A stretch of DNA of 64,000 bases from the NCBI RefSeq assembly GCF_027744825.2, contig NC_071338.1:26364001-26428000 (forward strand), given 5' to 3'. Both the position numbers and the translations under genes were made by a program. The notes under the pieces are model-generated. The model saw only the letters and a program-made list of their open reading frames with translations. It was not told the origin of the DNA and made no database searches. Shown piece by piece: positions 13,962 through 32,382 of the stretch (within the stretch, counting starts at the first letter, position 1; every line of letters begins with the position of its first letter). The DNA is from Synchiropus splendidus. Lineage: Eukaryota; Chordata; Actinopteri; Syngnathiformes; Callionymidae.

Positions 13962-16900
13962 TATTACATTTACCCCTTCTCACACGTCTTCACTCCCATG
14001 GCGAAATATTTTTACTTTAAAAAAGTTTACTTTTTTGACGCAGAAGGCAGCCATCTGCTTTGCGTGTTGACGTTCCCTGGTTAGCGTATTGTGTGAAAGA
14101 GACAGCTTCCGAACGCTTCCCTCTCTCCTCAGGCTCCCCTTTCCCCGCAGGCAAGACATTCCACACCCCCAGCTATGAACGATAAACAAAAGTTGGCTGA
14201 CTTTGGCGACAACATAGGACGCAAAAGTCCACATCCCAGCTTCGATGCATAATGTTAATTTGCGCTCTTCCTACCTCTCAAACTGCTTACTCAGGCTTCC
14301 GACAATGAAATACCACCATGACTCTTAGCGTAAAAACCCATGTAGCCAGATTGTGTTTCAGGAATATAAACAGGGACTTAAGATGCTGGTAATTCGCAGT
14401 CTCAGCACAGCTCCACTCCAGTATATATTATCATAATCAAGCTAACGTTTAGCTGGCAAACAACCAAATATAAACGTCAGGCAGCTTCCTGTAAGGGAGG
14501 CGGCTTTTCTCCAGCCTGTTTTTCACAGGATACAAATGTGACCAGCTTATGAGGACGTCAAAAATACCCAGACATATCCACTCTGTCCGCTCCATCATTA
14601 ACTCCTATACATCCAACCAGACATGAGCAATACAAACCAACTTTGAGCGGAGGATTCTGCTCAGCTCAGAAGGTGAAGCACTCCTCCCGGGTCATGCTAA
14701 CCTTGAGCAAGACTGCTAACCCGTAATTGCCTATGGCAGCCTTGACTGAGGTGTATCGTCACTTCACGATGGCCGTTTCTCCCTTGTTCATCAATCATTT
14801 ATGATCTATTGCTTATCCAGAACAGGTCAGGGTGGCAGGCTCCCGGCTAATGGGTGGGAGGCAGGGGACGACATGGTCAGGTCCCCAGCGGATCACAGGT
14901 TAAACCATCAATTTATACACACACGTAACAGGTATTTAAAATTCATAAATGGTCCAACCTGTTTAACACTTTTGAAAGCCTCCTCCCGTCAAAGGTTGTC
15001 CCTTGAAACTCATTATTTCTATTCTATATACAGTGGGACCTGCGCAGAGTAAACAAACATCCACACCTATTTGAATCCGAAAAGTGAGGTTGATCTTTTG
15101 AGCTGGCGATTAATAATAAATGATAATGGCCAGGATATGCTGAGGCAAACATATTCATTTCACGCAGGGCCTTGTTGAGCGTATGATCGATATATAGCGC
15201 GTAGCTTCTCAACATAGACTATTTATACTTCGCTGACAATTTATATTTTCAGTCCGGAGCTTTCATCTGTTGTCTGCAGTGAGAGAGAAGCAGAGATGCG
15301 AGGCTTCAGAATAATACAGTTGGAAGTAATAACAGATTGTCCTCCTCCGAATCTCTCCAGCAGCGAACAATAACAAGTATAAGGAGTGATGCACAAAGCA
15401 GCAGAGTTAACCACAATCCCTCATCTGTGCAGCAGCAGAAATAAAAAGCCCAAACATGACCTTTTGACTGTTGATGTCAATACAGCACCAAATCACATTT
15501 GAGTTTCAAACTCTGTTTTGAGGAGATTCTCTTTCATGGAGTTCCATCATTAATTCAGCACGCATGAATACTTCTCCGCTCATTCTGTTTTATTTAAGAA
15601 ATAACAGTAATGTAATATTTATAACTTTCTGCTTTGATTTTGCTCGACAGAGAGTGATCTGAGATGTAGCACCATGTTGGTTTCGCAAATGGGCCTCCAC
15701 CCATCAGTGCTCATGATGGGATGTGGAGGTCAGCGCCAGCAGCTTGGACGCAAACGTAGGGTGAAACGCCGACCACCTCATCCAACAGCACATTGAACAG
15801 GTGGGAAATATATTTCCACTTCCATTTATCTTTTCCTTCCTTCCATCTGCTCAGCTTTGGACACAGTTTTATTTGGCTTTGAAGGATCTCTGTATTGATC
15901 TGCATTGATGTGTTGATTTAGGATGTTTAATATGAGAATGTTTGCACAGAATTGAGGTGAGCAACCGCGGCATCACAGCGCCCTCTTGAGGCTCTTCTCT
16001 TGAATTAAAAAAAAAAAAGTTCACTTTTCATGACCATATCATTGGTGGATCGAGTAAGAGTCAGTTCAACACACGGGTGACTGGAGTAGACAGGAGTTTG
16101 CTTTGTTTTGTTTTTGTGGGACGTGAAAAATAGGAATTATTTAAATGTAATTGTGTCTGCAAGATGTTTAGTAGGAAAACTAGAGGGGCTTTTTGTGAAA
16201 TGGTAGTTTGAGTACACCCATCATTTCTGAATTGTTCATCTACTTTTGTGTATCAATAGAACAACCGTCCAAGTGAGTTTTATCAGATTATTGAGGCAAA
16301 ACAACGCTTCAGTTCCAAACATATACAGATTATAATCACTCCAGCTGTACAATAACTTTTGATGTCAGTGAAAGAGAATTGACAACCCACAAACAACTCA
16401 AGAGATTCTAGAAATCTGACAGAAAAAAATGGTCTGATTGTTCAGAATTAATTTGGGATCATTTGTAATGATGGGATAAGACTCCTCAGTCTAAACCATG
16501 AGGGTGCTGCCAGCCTGCTATCACCACATGGTCCTCATGAGTCAGCATTGTCTCACACTGCAAAGGAAAAGCTTCAAAACTGAGATTTCAGTGCTTTGCA
16601 GCAAATGATATGTGAATCTATTTGACCCGTTTGATTTCTTTAAGTCCATTTAATGAATCAAAGTGCACGTTAAAAGGTGTGGAAATGTGTCTAATTGTGG
16701 GCCCAGTATGTGGAGAGCCAGCTGGTCACTCTTGAGCCAGCTGGCCTCTCTTCAGCCAGCTGGACTTCAACTACTCGAGGTGCTTCATTCAGCATTTCCC
16801 TATTGACTGGACGGTCGTGAACGTCATCTCTGACGGAGCGCCACGAGACATTTTGTTGGAAGTGCCATTGAATGGTGTGCATGGCATATTTGTGACGATA

Positions 16901-17211
16901 ATGACACCATGACAAGTTTTCATTTTTTCACAGAACATCACTCATTAAAAAAAAAATTCAATATGACTATGAATTAGTGTAAGTAAGAGAAACAGGCACA
17001 AAAAGGTGAAAAGCAAGAAAATAAAGACAGCAACAACTGAAATAGGAATGAATGATGGGAAAAGTAAAATGAAACAGAACGTTCAGTGATCAGCAGCAGA
17101 GAAAGTCTTTGATAAATATTCAGGATTTTCTTTTTTTATGTATTGGTTTGGTAAATATCAGCTTTGATATTTATTTATTTATTCCATTTTGGTTTGCTGC
17201 TTTGTCTAAAT
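13962..17211. other. Intergenic stretch
   Basis: No gene recognised. Contains the repeat fragment at 14795-14925; the rest looks unique. Confidence 0.5.
14795..14925. repeat. Fragment of a common fish interspersed repeat
   Basis: The run ctattgcttatccagaacaggtc, then ggcaggctcccggctaatgg, gaggcaggggacgacatggtc and gcggatcacaggttaaacc follows the pattern of the widespread fish repeat in which the wording 'GCTTATCC...GGTCGC...GGCGGGGTACACCCTGGACAGG' recurs. Superfamily is not assigned. Recognition is from memory and the copy is diverged. Confidence 0.45.
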
Positions 17212-17776
17212 CAGTGGTGGTCAATTAAATGTCATAGGGGGCCATAAGAAACACTGGGACGGTGGTGAGGGGCCATTAAACCAGAAGACAGAAGAGATTT
17301 GTCAGAAAATGTAGAAGAATATAGAAAAAAAATATATATAAATACTCTAAGATAAAGGAAATAAATACGGACACAAATGTATGTAAACAAATGTAACGCT
17401 TAATTTGTTTTATTAACGTTTGAATTGTAAATCAATAAATATGTGAGTATTATTGAAGTCGTAAATATGAGTGATGAGGAAAGATGAAAGTATGATAGCC
17501 AGCTAGTTACTTCTCATTCAACTCAAGGTGCAAAAAAGGTTTTTGAAGCCATTACTTGTCAAACTAATTTAACATAAGTCGTCCTTGAAATGGTGCGGAA
17601 AATAAAGTGTGGAAAAAGAAAATTATAAATAAATTCAAAATCATTTTAAAAAGTAATAATTTCTTAACAAGAAACTATTGTTGCAAACATTTCTAGATGA
17701 TCGTTTTATAAGTTCCACTCTGTCTTCATGAGAGCCACATTAGTGGAGGCAAAGGGCACAATGTGGCCCCCGGGTA
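17212..17776. mobile_element. hAT-type element remnant
   Basis: Left end CAGTGGTGGTCAATTAAATG then catagggggccataag; right portion ends gcacaatgtggcccccggg. Both are typical of fish hAT termini (CAGTGGTGGNCAA, and GGCCCCCGGG near the other end). The right terminus is cut by the GATA/GACA array, so the true boundary is uncertain. Confidence 0.5.
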
Positions 17777-18314
<538 letters not shown>

Positions 18315-20690
18315 TCAACAGTTACGCAACAACTAAGAGGAACTTAGACCTCGAGTGGCCCTGCTCAGCAAAGGTGGTTGCTCGCTGTCGATTACTCTGT
18401 TAGGTTTCAGTTAAAGAAAAAGTGAGCACGATTTTTAAGCAGAATCTTGCAGCAGATTATTTCTATCTTGCCGTTTTCTGTCATGGCGCGCTGTGTAAGA
18501 GGTCCTAGCTGCTCACATGACACCAGCAGCACCTGTGCTCAGAGGTCATCGAACGACCGCATGATAGATTGATGTGAGCGTGAGAATCCACATAAACTCC
18601 GTCTCACGACCGCGCAGCCTCACTAACCTCTAGCAGGAACGTCAGCTGTGATTTGCTGAGGAAATTATTAAGTAAGTCATAAGATACATGGCAGCAGCTC
18701 TAATTTGATGGACTTAATACTGGATTGGATTCCAGCACATTCAGACGCTATAAAAGTGTAATCCAAGCCGCATTACTGAGCTGTATACTTTATGTGTTTG
18801 TTTGGTTTCAGAGGCTAACAAGGGATGATGTCGTGCATCTAAATTTATCCCATTTCGTTACGTGATACCTCCGAGTGAAGTGACCTCATTTCATAAAAAA
18901 GTAACAGCATTTATAGATCTCAGGGAAGCATTAACTCTGACAGACATCTGAAAATATAAGCAGATGAGTAATGACGTTGAAGAAACCTCTGCACGCTGAA
19001 TTTAACCTCCCGCAATTCAATGAAAGCTGTTTTAAATCTGGTGCAAGCAAACGCTAACCTATTTACAGCCAGCCATTTAAATATAGTTCAAAGAGATGAG
19101 TCATTTTTTATGTGCATTACTTTCTTTGTGGCACGGAGGTGACCAAAGGAAATGACTGGCATGCGGCTCTTCACATCAGTCCCTGTCAAGTCCCCTTGCA
19201 CACTAGCGGCATGCCATCCCTGGGACGTCGCACATAGCCGCTGCATGAGGTAATGAGAGAAACTCAGTTGAACAGACTACACGTGTACAAAGAAATGTAG
19301 TTCAGTTGACCGCTGGGAGGTGCTGAAAGCTGAACGTGGAGGTGTGACAGGGACGCAGGTCAGCATCAATTCTATGGGCTACTGACATTCTGTCCCTGCT
19401 GCCTGTCCTGCTAACAAGCCCATGCCCTTATATAGATGTGTGTGTGTGTGTGTGCATTTGAATGATTTAAACTCTCCAGCGATATAACGTATCACAGAAG
19501 CCATTCATAGAAACACAAAACAGCTGAGCCCTTACTTAAATAATACATGCAAGAGTCTACAGGTGAAGAGGCAGTATATTTGCTAGAGGACACGGAAACA
19601 TACACAGCACATTGGGTGGGAACGTTCATGACAGCAAGATATACTTCCTTGTGTGGGTCTGTTTCTTCATTCGTCACATAGTCATTCCTATACCACATTT
19701 AGAAAATGTCTTTCATGGTTACCTAATGCACCTTGTGACAATGTGACAAGGTTATCCACCAACCCATACATCATGCATGAGTGTGGTCTGTGTGTGTGTG
19801 TGTGCATATTCCAAATAGGTGTCAAGAGTGTTTTTCTTCATTGTGCACAGCAATAATTCACATGTGTTGCAGTTGTGCGTACAGTTTATTGGTAAAGGTG
19901 TGGTCACAACACTGGCAGACATTGCTGAATCGGATACCTTTTTGGTCCAGCTGAGAGAAACACAGCAACTTATGTAGAGAGTAAAACCAAATTCGTGACT
20001 GCTCCTAATAGTTTCAGCGAGCTCTGTCAGGCTTCCAAGAGTTGGATAACTTGTCCGGGATGCTCCCCCGACTAAGGCCAAACCATTAAAGTCAATTGCA
20101 TTGCTAATAAATTTAAGTGACAGTCATGAGCTTTTCAAAGAGTATATGTTTTCACTGCAATCCCATCGTATGATGACATGCCCAAAATCAGATATCTTAA
20201 CACCTGTGATGTCAGATACGTGCTCTTGGAGTAAACATAAGATGCACCACTTAAACTAAACAGGTTATTTCTGTTGCTTTTATTGTAATTGATTTATCAT
20301 CAGCTACAACTGATCCCTTCAGACTCAATCGGGTTTCCTGTTCGCCACTTCAGTGTCAGAATCTTACGGAATTCTTCCACTATTTAGGGTGATATTTTGA
20401 GGCCATCCATTGCACGAATTACTAATTTTAAATAATTCACAACAATTATAGTTTGATCAAATGAGCAAAGAGGACAACCATTCTTCATACAAAGTTGTGC
20501 AGGGCGCAGATTGGTGGTCAGTGGTCAGAGAAGAAGGTAGGTGGCTCTTTGTGGAGGTGTTGACAGATGAGTTAGTCGTGAGTGGTGTGGAGGTGGTGTC
20601 ATGCAGATGCCTGTTCCCATCAATGGATTTGCAAGCAGCATCAACAGTGAAAATTGCTCATTGATGACTTGGGGAGGGCTACGTGGTGTG
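18315..20690. other. Intergenic stretch upstream of pth
   Basis: No gene recognised. Contains (TG)n at 19437-19454 and a shorter one at 19787-19803. The last few hundred bases should hold the proximal pth regulatory region, but apart from the TATA box I cannot assign sites. Confidence 0.5.
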
Positions 20691-20699
20691 TATATAAAG
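20691..20699 (+). promoter_or_regulatory. TATA box of pth
   Basis: TATATAAAG lies about 100 bases upstream of a clean splice donor (GTAAGA at 20798). That spacing fits a short non-coding first exon starting near 20720. Vertebrate PTH genes are known to use TATA promoters and a non-coding exon 1. Confidence 0.75.
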
Positions 20700-20719
20700 G
20701 AGAGGCGCCGGCTGCCACC

Positions 20720-20797
20720 GAAGACTGATCAACAAGTTGACGTGGAGTTTCTCTCATCGTCGGCTCAGCCACTTTCCTGGATTTACAGACAAAGTAG
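20720..20797 (+). other. pth1: pth non-coding exon 1 (5'UTR)
   Basis: Inferred from the TATA box at 20691 (start ~25-30 bases downstream) and the donor GTAAGA at 20798. It would join the acceptor CCCAG at 20955-20959, which sits 9 bases upstream of the start codon at 20969. The 5' end is approximate. Confidence 0.6.
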
Positions 20798-20968
20798 GTA
20801 AGAAACGCAAGACAATTCTCAGGCTGCACGTCAAAGGCAAGAATAACTGTACATATAGGAAGGTATTTTTGTTAACAAATATACTAATTCATGCTGCAAC
20901 ATATCACTTTCAAGACAACAAATTAGATGAAAATTACATTTTAGCACTTTTTTTCCCAGGTCATCGCC

Positions 20969-21343
20969 ATGAAGTACCTGAAAACCCTGATTCTGGTGTT
21001 TCTCCTCTTCAGTTTACACATCCAGGCTAAATCTTTGAGGTACAGTGTGTGTTTTGTGTGTGAAATCATATTTGGATCTATTTTATATATTTTTATGTAT
21101 CATTTGTTGGTTGACTTTAAAGGACTGTGACTTTATTTGTCCTCCAGGAAAAGAACCATCGGTGAAGTGCAGTTTATGCACAACATCCAGGAACACAAAC
21201 AAGTTGGCGAGAGACAGGACTGGCTTCAGGAGAAGTTAAAGGACATCATCGTTTCCAGTGTCAAACCCCACCATGGAAATTCAGTCAATCCTAAAATCAT
21301 TCTACCAAATGGAGTTTTCGGAACCAACCTAAAGCGTAGTTGA
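20969..21343 (+). CDS. pth1: Parathyroid hormone preprohormone (pth1-type)
   Basis: Secreted peptide hormone of the PTH family, which acts on PTH receptors (class B GPCRs) to control calcium and phosphate. Coding exons are 20969-21039 and 21148-21343 (donor GTACAG, acceptor CTCCAG). They give 88 residues. Residues 1-20 are a hydrophobic signal peptide (core LILVFLLFSL), followed by a short pro-peptide ending in the dibasic site K25-R26. The mature peptide is residues 27-88 (62 residues). Its N-terminus TIGEVQFMHN aligns with the family's receptor-activating segment: Glu4, Gln6, Met8, His9 and Asn10 are kept. Then come ERQDWLQEKLKD, matching the receptor-binding helix with its conserved Trp23 and Leu24. 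The intron splits the pro-peptide as in mammalian PTH. Odd: positions 1-3 are Thr-Ile-Gly instead of the usual Ser-Val-Ser, and position 7 is Phe. Neighbouring btbd10 supports orthology. Whether it is the 1a or 1b fish paralogue is not settled here. Confidence 0.93.
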
Positions 21344-21953
21344 ATTCTTCTCTGTTTTGGATAAGAAGTTAAAACAATCTAAAAGTGAACTTTTTTTTTT
21401 CATTTCTATTTATTTTCTGTACCTTGTTTATATTGTACATTTTTTATGATATTTTATTTATTTTTCCAAAGCTATAGCCATTGTTACTTTTTTGTTTTAA
21501 ATAAGTAAAGTTCTTTTTTTTTTCCTTTTTTCTTTTATCTATAGAAACCACGGTAATATTAATGGCACTGTCAGTCCCACAAACAGCTCCAGTCCATATG
21601 TTTATTTTGTAAAGAAGGTACTTGGACCAAGTGAACAGCTAGTCTTACATTGATGTATGGTAGTCAATTATGTATTGTAGAAATGTTGTTTGCTATCTGG
21701 CAATATTTTTTTTCTTCCCATGATCGTCCCACTTTGAGGGAAAAATAGTCATGGCATCAATTGTTTGAATTGACGCTTTGTTTTTCTTCCCAAATATCAA
21801 TGAGTGCAGTTCTTACGTGATGCAGTCTGCGAACATGAAACACCGACGCCTTTGAGATGTATCAACATTACATTTCTATGTGTTGCACTCAGTGAAGAAA
21901 CACCATGTGCACTATTTTAATTTCAAAATGTCAAAAAATAAAATAAAATCCCC
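21344..21953 (+). other. pth1: pth 3'UTR
   Basis: AT-rich sequence between the TGA at 21341-21343 and the polyA signal at 21954, with several ATTTATTT/TTTATTT words near 21410-21470 of the AU-rich kind linked to mRNA instability. PTH mRNA stability is known to be regulated through 3'UTR AU-rich elements in mammals; a similar role here is inference. Confidence 0.6.
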
Positions 21954-21959
21954 AATAAA
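21954..21959 (+). terminator. pth polyadenylation signal
   Basis: AATAAA about 610 bases after the pth stop codon, preceded by overlapping AATAAA words at about 21936-21947. Cleavage would fall near 21975, before the btbd10 promoter. Confidence 0.65.
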
Positions 21960-22143
21960 GAAGTGCCAAATCCCTCTCCTAATTTGGTTTAGTAAATGTA
22001 TTTTTAGACAGAACAGTTCTGCCAACGACTAAAACTATACTGGTTCATCCGTTATAAACAAAACGACATCCAATTATGCGTGCAATTCAACCAATCTTTG
22101 TCCGCGTTCAAAAAAGTATATTGTGGACGTCGACCGTGTGGCT

Positions 22144-22180
22144 ACGTCATCACGTCACGACAGCAGCGGGCGTCACGTCA
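22144..22180. promoter_or_regulatory. Cluster of CRE-like sites in the btbd10 promoter
   Basis: ACGTCA occurs three times within 37 bases (22144, 22152 and 22175), in a CG-richer patch between the end of pth and the btbd10 start codon. These are half-to-near-complete CREB/ATF sites. A GTGAGT donor at 22185 suggests a non-coding btbd10 exon ending there, possibly spliced to an acceptor near 22575. That splice is a guess. Confidence 0.45.
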
Positions 22181-22590
22181 GCTGGTGAGTGTTTTGAAAG
22201 GAGGTGACTGGTTAGCTGTCGAGCTGGAAGGATTACACTTCAGCGACCGTCGAAGCAGTTTTGGTAGCTATGTGCTTCATTATAATAACTTAGCCACTCC
22301 GCTAATACTGCTTGTCGTGTGACGGGTAGAAATACTCGGACGACATTGACGAATATTGGGTTATTCTACTGTGGCAAGCTACCGTTAGCTTCGGAGGCTA
22401 ATGCTAGTTGTGTAGATGAGCTAACCTTAACGGTGGTCTGCCTTAATAGGAACAAAGCTGTGTCCTGCGGTCGTAATTCACTGTTTGGTGTGGACGTTTG
22501 ATTTCGTCAGTTGCTGGCTGTTGTCTGGGGACTCTCGGGAGGTGCGTGCTGACTTGTTGATTTCGCCGTTAACCAGATTATGTGCGCTGA

Positions 22591-28339
<5,749 letters not shown>

Positions 28340-28593
28340 GGACCCAGCGGTCCCCTTACATTGCCTCGGCCCCTCTCCTCATCCTCCAGTTCTCCTCCCA
28401 GCATGCTGCAGCATGGAGCGCCAGGGGCACCATTACCATATTGCCTTGACACCTCCTTTGCAGCCTTAGAGCCTCAAGAACTGTAGAGAATGACATGCAA
28501 GGGACAAAAGACTGATCGAAGGAAAGGTTTACTCTTGTTTTGTTTTTTTTACTTGACCAAAGGAATTTATTTTATTTTTGTTTGTTTTTTTTA

Positions 28594-28599
28594 AATAAA
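28594..28599 (+). terminator. btbd10 polyadenylation signal (proximal)
   Basis: AATAAA 255 bases after the stop codon, next to T-rich sequence. More distal AATAAA words at 29022-29027 and 29041-29046 could give a longer 3'UTR. Confidence 0.5.
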
Positions 28600-28618
28600 A
28601 AAGTACGGGCTAATAACC

Positions 28619-28645
28619 ATTATTATTATTATTATTATTATTATT
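28619..28645. repeat. (ATT)n microsatellite in btbd10 3'UTR region
   Basis: About nine ATT repeats immediately after the proximal polyA signal. Confidence 0.9.
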
Positions 28646-29021
28646 TACAATGTTGTTGTATCTTTTGACTTTTAAGTTGTGTTGAGCACTCTTGTGTTAC
28701 TATTTCTTCACACTAACAACTCTTATTTCAAGGATCATTTAAGTTTTCCTGGGTGGCCTAAATGAATGTGCTTTGAAGAAACTATACAATACTCCTGAAA
28801 AAAAAAACCTTTCTGTTTAAGAGTAAGAGGGACAAAATGTTATCACCACTGTACCATCATTCTCTGGATGATCTCATCTGACATCTTGTGATGGGGAATG
28901 TAGTCATTGGCTGGATATGATTCGTGATGTTATGCTCTGTGTGCAGCCGATATACAAAGCAGAGCACGGGCTCTTGTTCAAATCTCTGTGCAAAGCTTGA
29001 ATTTTCTTTTGTTTTGTTTTA

Positions 29022-29046
29022 AATAAATTGAAAACCATTCAATAAA
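29022..29046 (+). terminator. btbd10 polyadenylation signals (distal pair)
   Basis: Two AATAAA hexamers, at 29022 and 29041, within 25 bases, about 0.7 kb after the stop. If used they would give a 3'UTR of about 0.7 kb. Confidence 0.5.
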
Positions 29047-30654
29047 TACATGAGAAATGCAGTGCATTTTGAGCCTTGATTTTGAAGTGTTCCAAATACT
29101 GGTGTTTTTCCTTCACTGGTTTTCCTTCCCTCACCTGGTCAGTGTGTCATTTTTCATTTGTTTCGTAAAGCAAGTGCCAAAAGCTAAATACTGTCGCGTT
29201 CAACAGCATTCAATTTCACCGAAAAGCAGGAGAAAAAAGGATGCATATTGCATGACATCTGCTCTCTCTAAATTCCAACTGTACCCAGTCATTACTTAGC
29301 AATGTCAACACTTTTGGGATTAAACCATCCTCAAACAAGATAATCCTTGACTTTTAGTTGTTTCAACTTTGATGGCAACTTTTTAAAACATTATATAACA
29401 CTTCTAGCTTGATGTAGTTCAATAGATATCATCGGATAATCTCTTTGCAAACCAAATGTATTGTGTCGATTGGGGTCAGTCTTTGTGACCATCATCTTCA
29501 CGCTATTTAATTTTTAACCTGCAATGTGTCATGAGCGCCGACATGTTTCCAGGGCTCATGTTAACCGTTACAAGATACAACTAGAAAAGATTATCCTGAA
29601 ACTTAAGGCTGTGTGGGTTTTATTTATTTATGGCATGGTCTGCACTTACATGGGATTTATTTTATTTTACGTACTGTCCGAGGACTATTTTGACGCTGGG
29701 TAAAATCAATAAAATAAAGTTGAAACAATCTTTGAACGTTTTAAAAGACTTCCAAAATGACGTTAAAATTATGAGAAGAATTTCTTTTCTTCACGCGTTT
29801 ATGGACACTAGGTGTCGCTGTTTAGTTGGAGAAATGAGTTGACCCAACGTTCAAGTTCCAACATTTTTAAAATCATTATTATCATTGTCATCATCACTTT
29901 ACTTACTAAAACATAGCAAGAACTCAAGAATGTCTTTGCTATTTATATTGTATGAGAAAATGTTGCACTAAAGGTCTTTGTACCCCAGCACGAGACAGCT
30001 GGTGAAAAATTGTAATTGAATATAGTTCGACTAAAATGTGGAGTTGTAACTCAAGCCCTGTTTTCACCATCTGCTCGCTTTTTATTGAAGAATCGCTTCG
30101 TCTGATATGATAGAAACAGAAGACAAAGGCAAGCTTGTTCACATGCAACACGTAAGAGATAAACACAATGCGCATTGTCTCTGTGTTTTTCTATACAATA
30201 ACCTTTCAGGTTCATAAGTCACATTAATGCTCAATAAAAGACCCAAATATGTGTTTGTTGTCAAGATGGCGTCGTGCAACCAGAAGTTCGCAAGGATAAC
30301 GTTTGCATGTGCTGCGATGGGTCATTGGTTATTCTTCAAATATGGTGAGTCAAGATTTGTTAAAACCTCTGTATGATAAATGCTTACTTTTGTTTGAATG
30401 GACTCGAGGAGACGGTTGCAGTTGTTTCATCACCACTTTGAACAATTTTTTATTTAAGAACTTCCCCTCAAGTTCGTATGGTTTAATCCAACTTTGTATA
30501 TGGCCTTGATGTTATTGAAACAGAATCATATCATAATATACTGCATGCATTAGACATCACTTTGTGAACGTACTAGTTTTAATTGTTTTGATTTTCAAAT
30601 ACAGTATATTGCTTTATTCCATGATGAAATTGTATAGTCGTAGGGCTGAATATT

Positions 30655-30730
30655 ATACCTCGGTTTTCGAACGTCCCGGACTTCGAACAAATCGGAGTTC
30701 AAACAAAAATTTAGAGATTTGGTAGTGCTT
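30655..30730. mobile_element. Mariner-type MITE, copy C (end fragment, inverted)
   Basis: TACCTCGGTTTTCGAACGTCCC followed by caaacaaaaatttagagatt is the reverse complement of the right end of the complete copy at 13300-13961. Only about 75 bases remain. Confidence 0.7.
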
Positions 30731-32209
30731 GAATTCAGTGCAATGATTTGAGGCCAAGTGTCTTGTTTTAACGCTGCGTCTGAATACGTGGGTGCACACA
30801 TTGCAAACTGCAATTCGGTGTTCATTTCCCTGGACAGAGAAGTATTGCCAAACGACAGCCATCATGGCTGGCTGGAGGTTGTTTTGTCATTTTTACAGTG
30901 TGATGTAAAATTCAAAGGCGAAATAACATTTCTCATCGTGTATCATATATAAATAGCATCTCACTAAAAGAATTAATAAATAATCGGCTCATATATCGGC
31001 AGCGATAAATCGGCCGGCCGATCGATCTGTGGTGCCCTACTGGTAATAAAAGTGTACATTTATCTAAAACACACACTCCAGGAAAACTTATCAAGACATT
31101 CCTGTTTGAAGACACGTGAGTGTTGTTTAAAAAAAAACACGATAAGCGGGTTCGTAAACGCTAGAATCAGAGATAAGATAAGGTCATTTTCAGCCATTTA
31201 CTTGAATAGCTTTTTCTCTCATTCTCAATATTGAGGCTGCTTTATGAAATAACATGAACTAGCAGTTCCAGTACTGTAAAATGTTTTTATTTACAGGAAG
31301 GAAATGCAGGATCATATAGCACCACTTTCTCCCCAGTGCTGGCTCAAATTCCACCGAGTGTTTGTTTGTATTGGTGTAGGTCTGAGTGTAAAAATGAGAA
31401 GTGGCGTGACCCACCAAGGTATTGCAACATGACTCTCTGCCATTGTGTGAGAGAGGAACTTTCCCATTAGGTGATAGAGAAGGGTGTGAACAAGTCTTTG
31501 CTGCTAGATCCTGTGATTCCTGCCTCCGGCAGGATTCGTTCCCGGTCATGGCCAGGGATTCATTTCCACCAATGTCAGAAAGGCCCAGACGCCTTCACGG
31601 CTCCCTCTGAAAGCGATACCCCGAGCACACCCATGATGGCCTGTGTTGTGAACGATAAGGGAATGTTGGCGCTGATTACTGCGCCGTAAATCCATATAGC
31701 TGCTGGGTGGAAGGTTGTTAACTAAGAAGCTCACCTTCTGCTTTGAGTTCAATCTTGTTTTCGCTGTGTTCACTACAGCTTTACACTTTACCATGCAAAC
31801 AGTGAATGAACCAACATAGAATTCCTTCCAAGTATTTGTTCTTACATGACAAGTTTCTGACCCATTTTTAAAAAAAAAACATATTTGGGAAGAAATATAA
31901 CAACTGACAATCCTTCAAGCCACTCAATGTTTAGCGCTTCTCAGTCAACCAAACCAAACACTGCTGTTTGTTTCTCATCCATTTGAATTGTTTATGAAGG
32001 GGAAATTTGAGTAGTGAAAAATAGATGAAACCGTTGTGTTGGAACCATAATTCCTGCTGCGCTACCGTCACATTATGTTGCTGAGCACTAACAATTTTTA
32101 AGTAGTTTTCACCCAAATATTCACAAAATGACGAAAATAAAATCTCAGTGAAGATGAGCTATACACTTATAGTATTCTGTTTATTTGCTTGCTTTTCAGG
32201 TTGAGTTTT

Positions 32210-32382
32210 ATACAATTTTTTGTCTGTTTGGGATGTGGGAGAAAACTGGAGTACCCGGAGAAAACCCACACAGGCACAGGGAGAACATGCAAAGTCTACC
32301 CAAAAAGGTCCAGAGCTGGATTTGAACCCTGACCCTGCTGAGAGGCTGCAGTGCTAACCAATGCGCCGCTGTTGCACCCTAT
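32210..32382 (-). mobile_element. tRNA-derived SINE (V-SINE-like)
   Basis: Read on the minus strand it has a tRNA-like head (CGCATTGGTTAGCACTGCAG as A-box region; GGGTTCAAATCC as B box). It is followed by the strongly conserved fish segment TTTGCATGTTCTCCCTGTGC and GGGTTTTCTCCGGGTACTCC. This tRNA head plus conserved central domain is the layout of V-type vertebrate SINEs. The family name is from memory; the tRNA-like head is directly visible. Confidence 0.7.
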
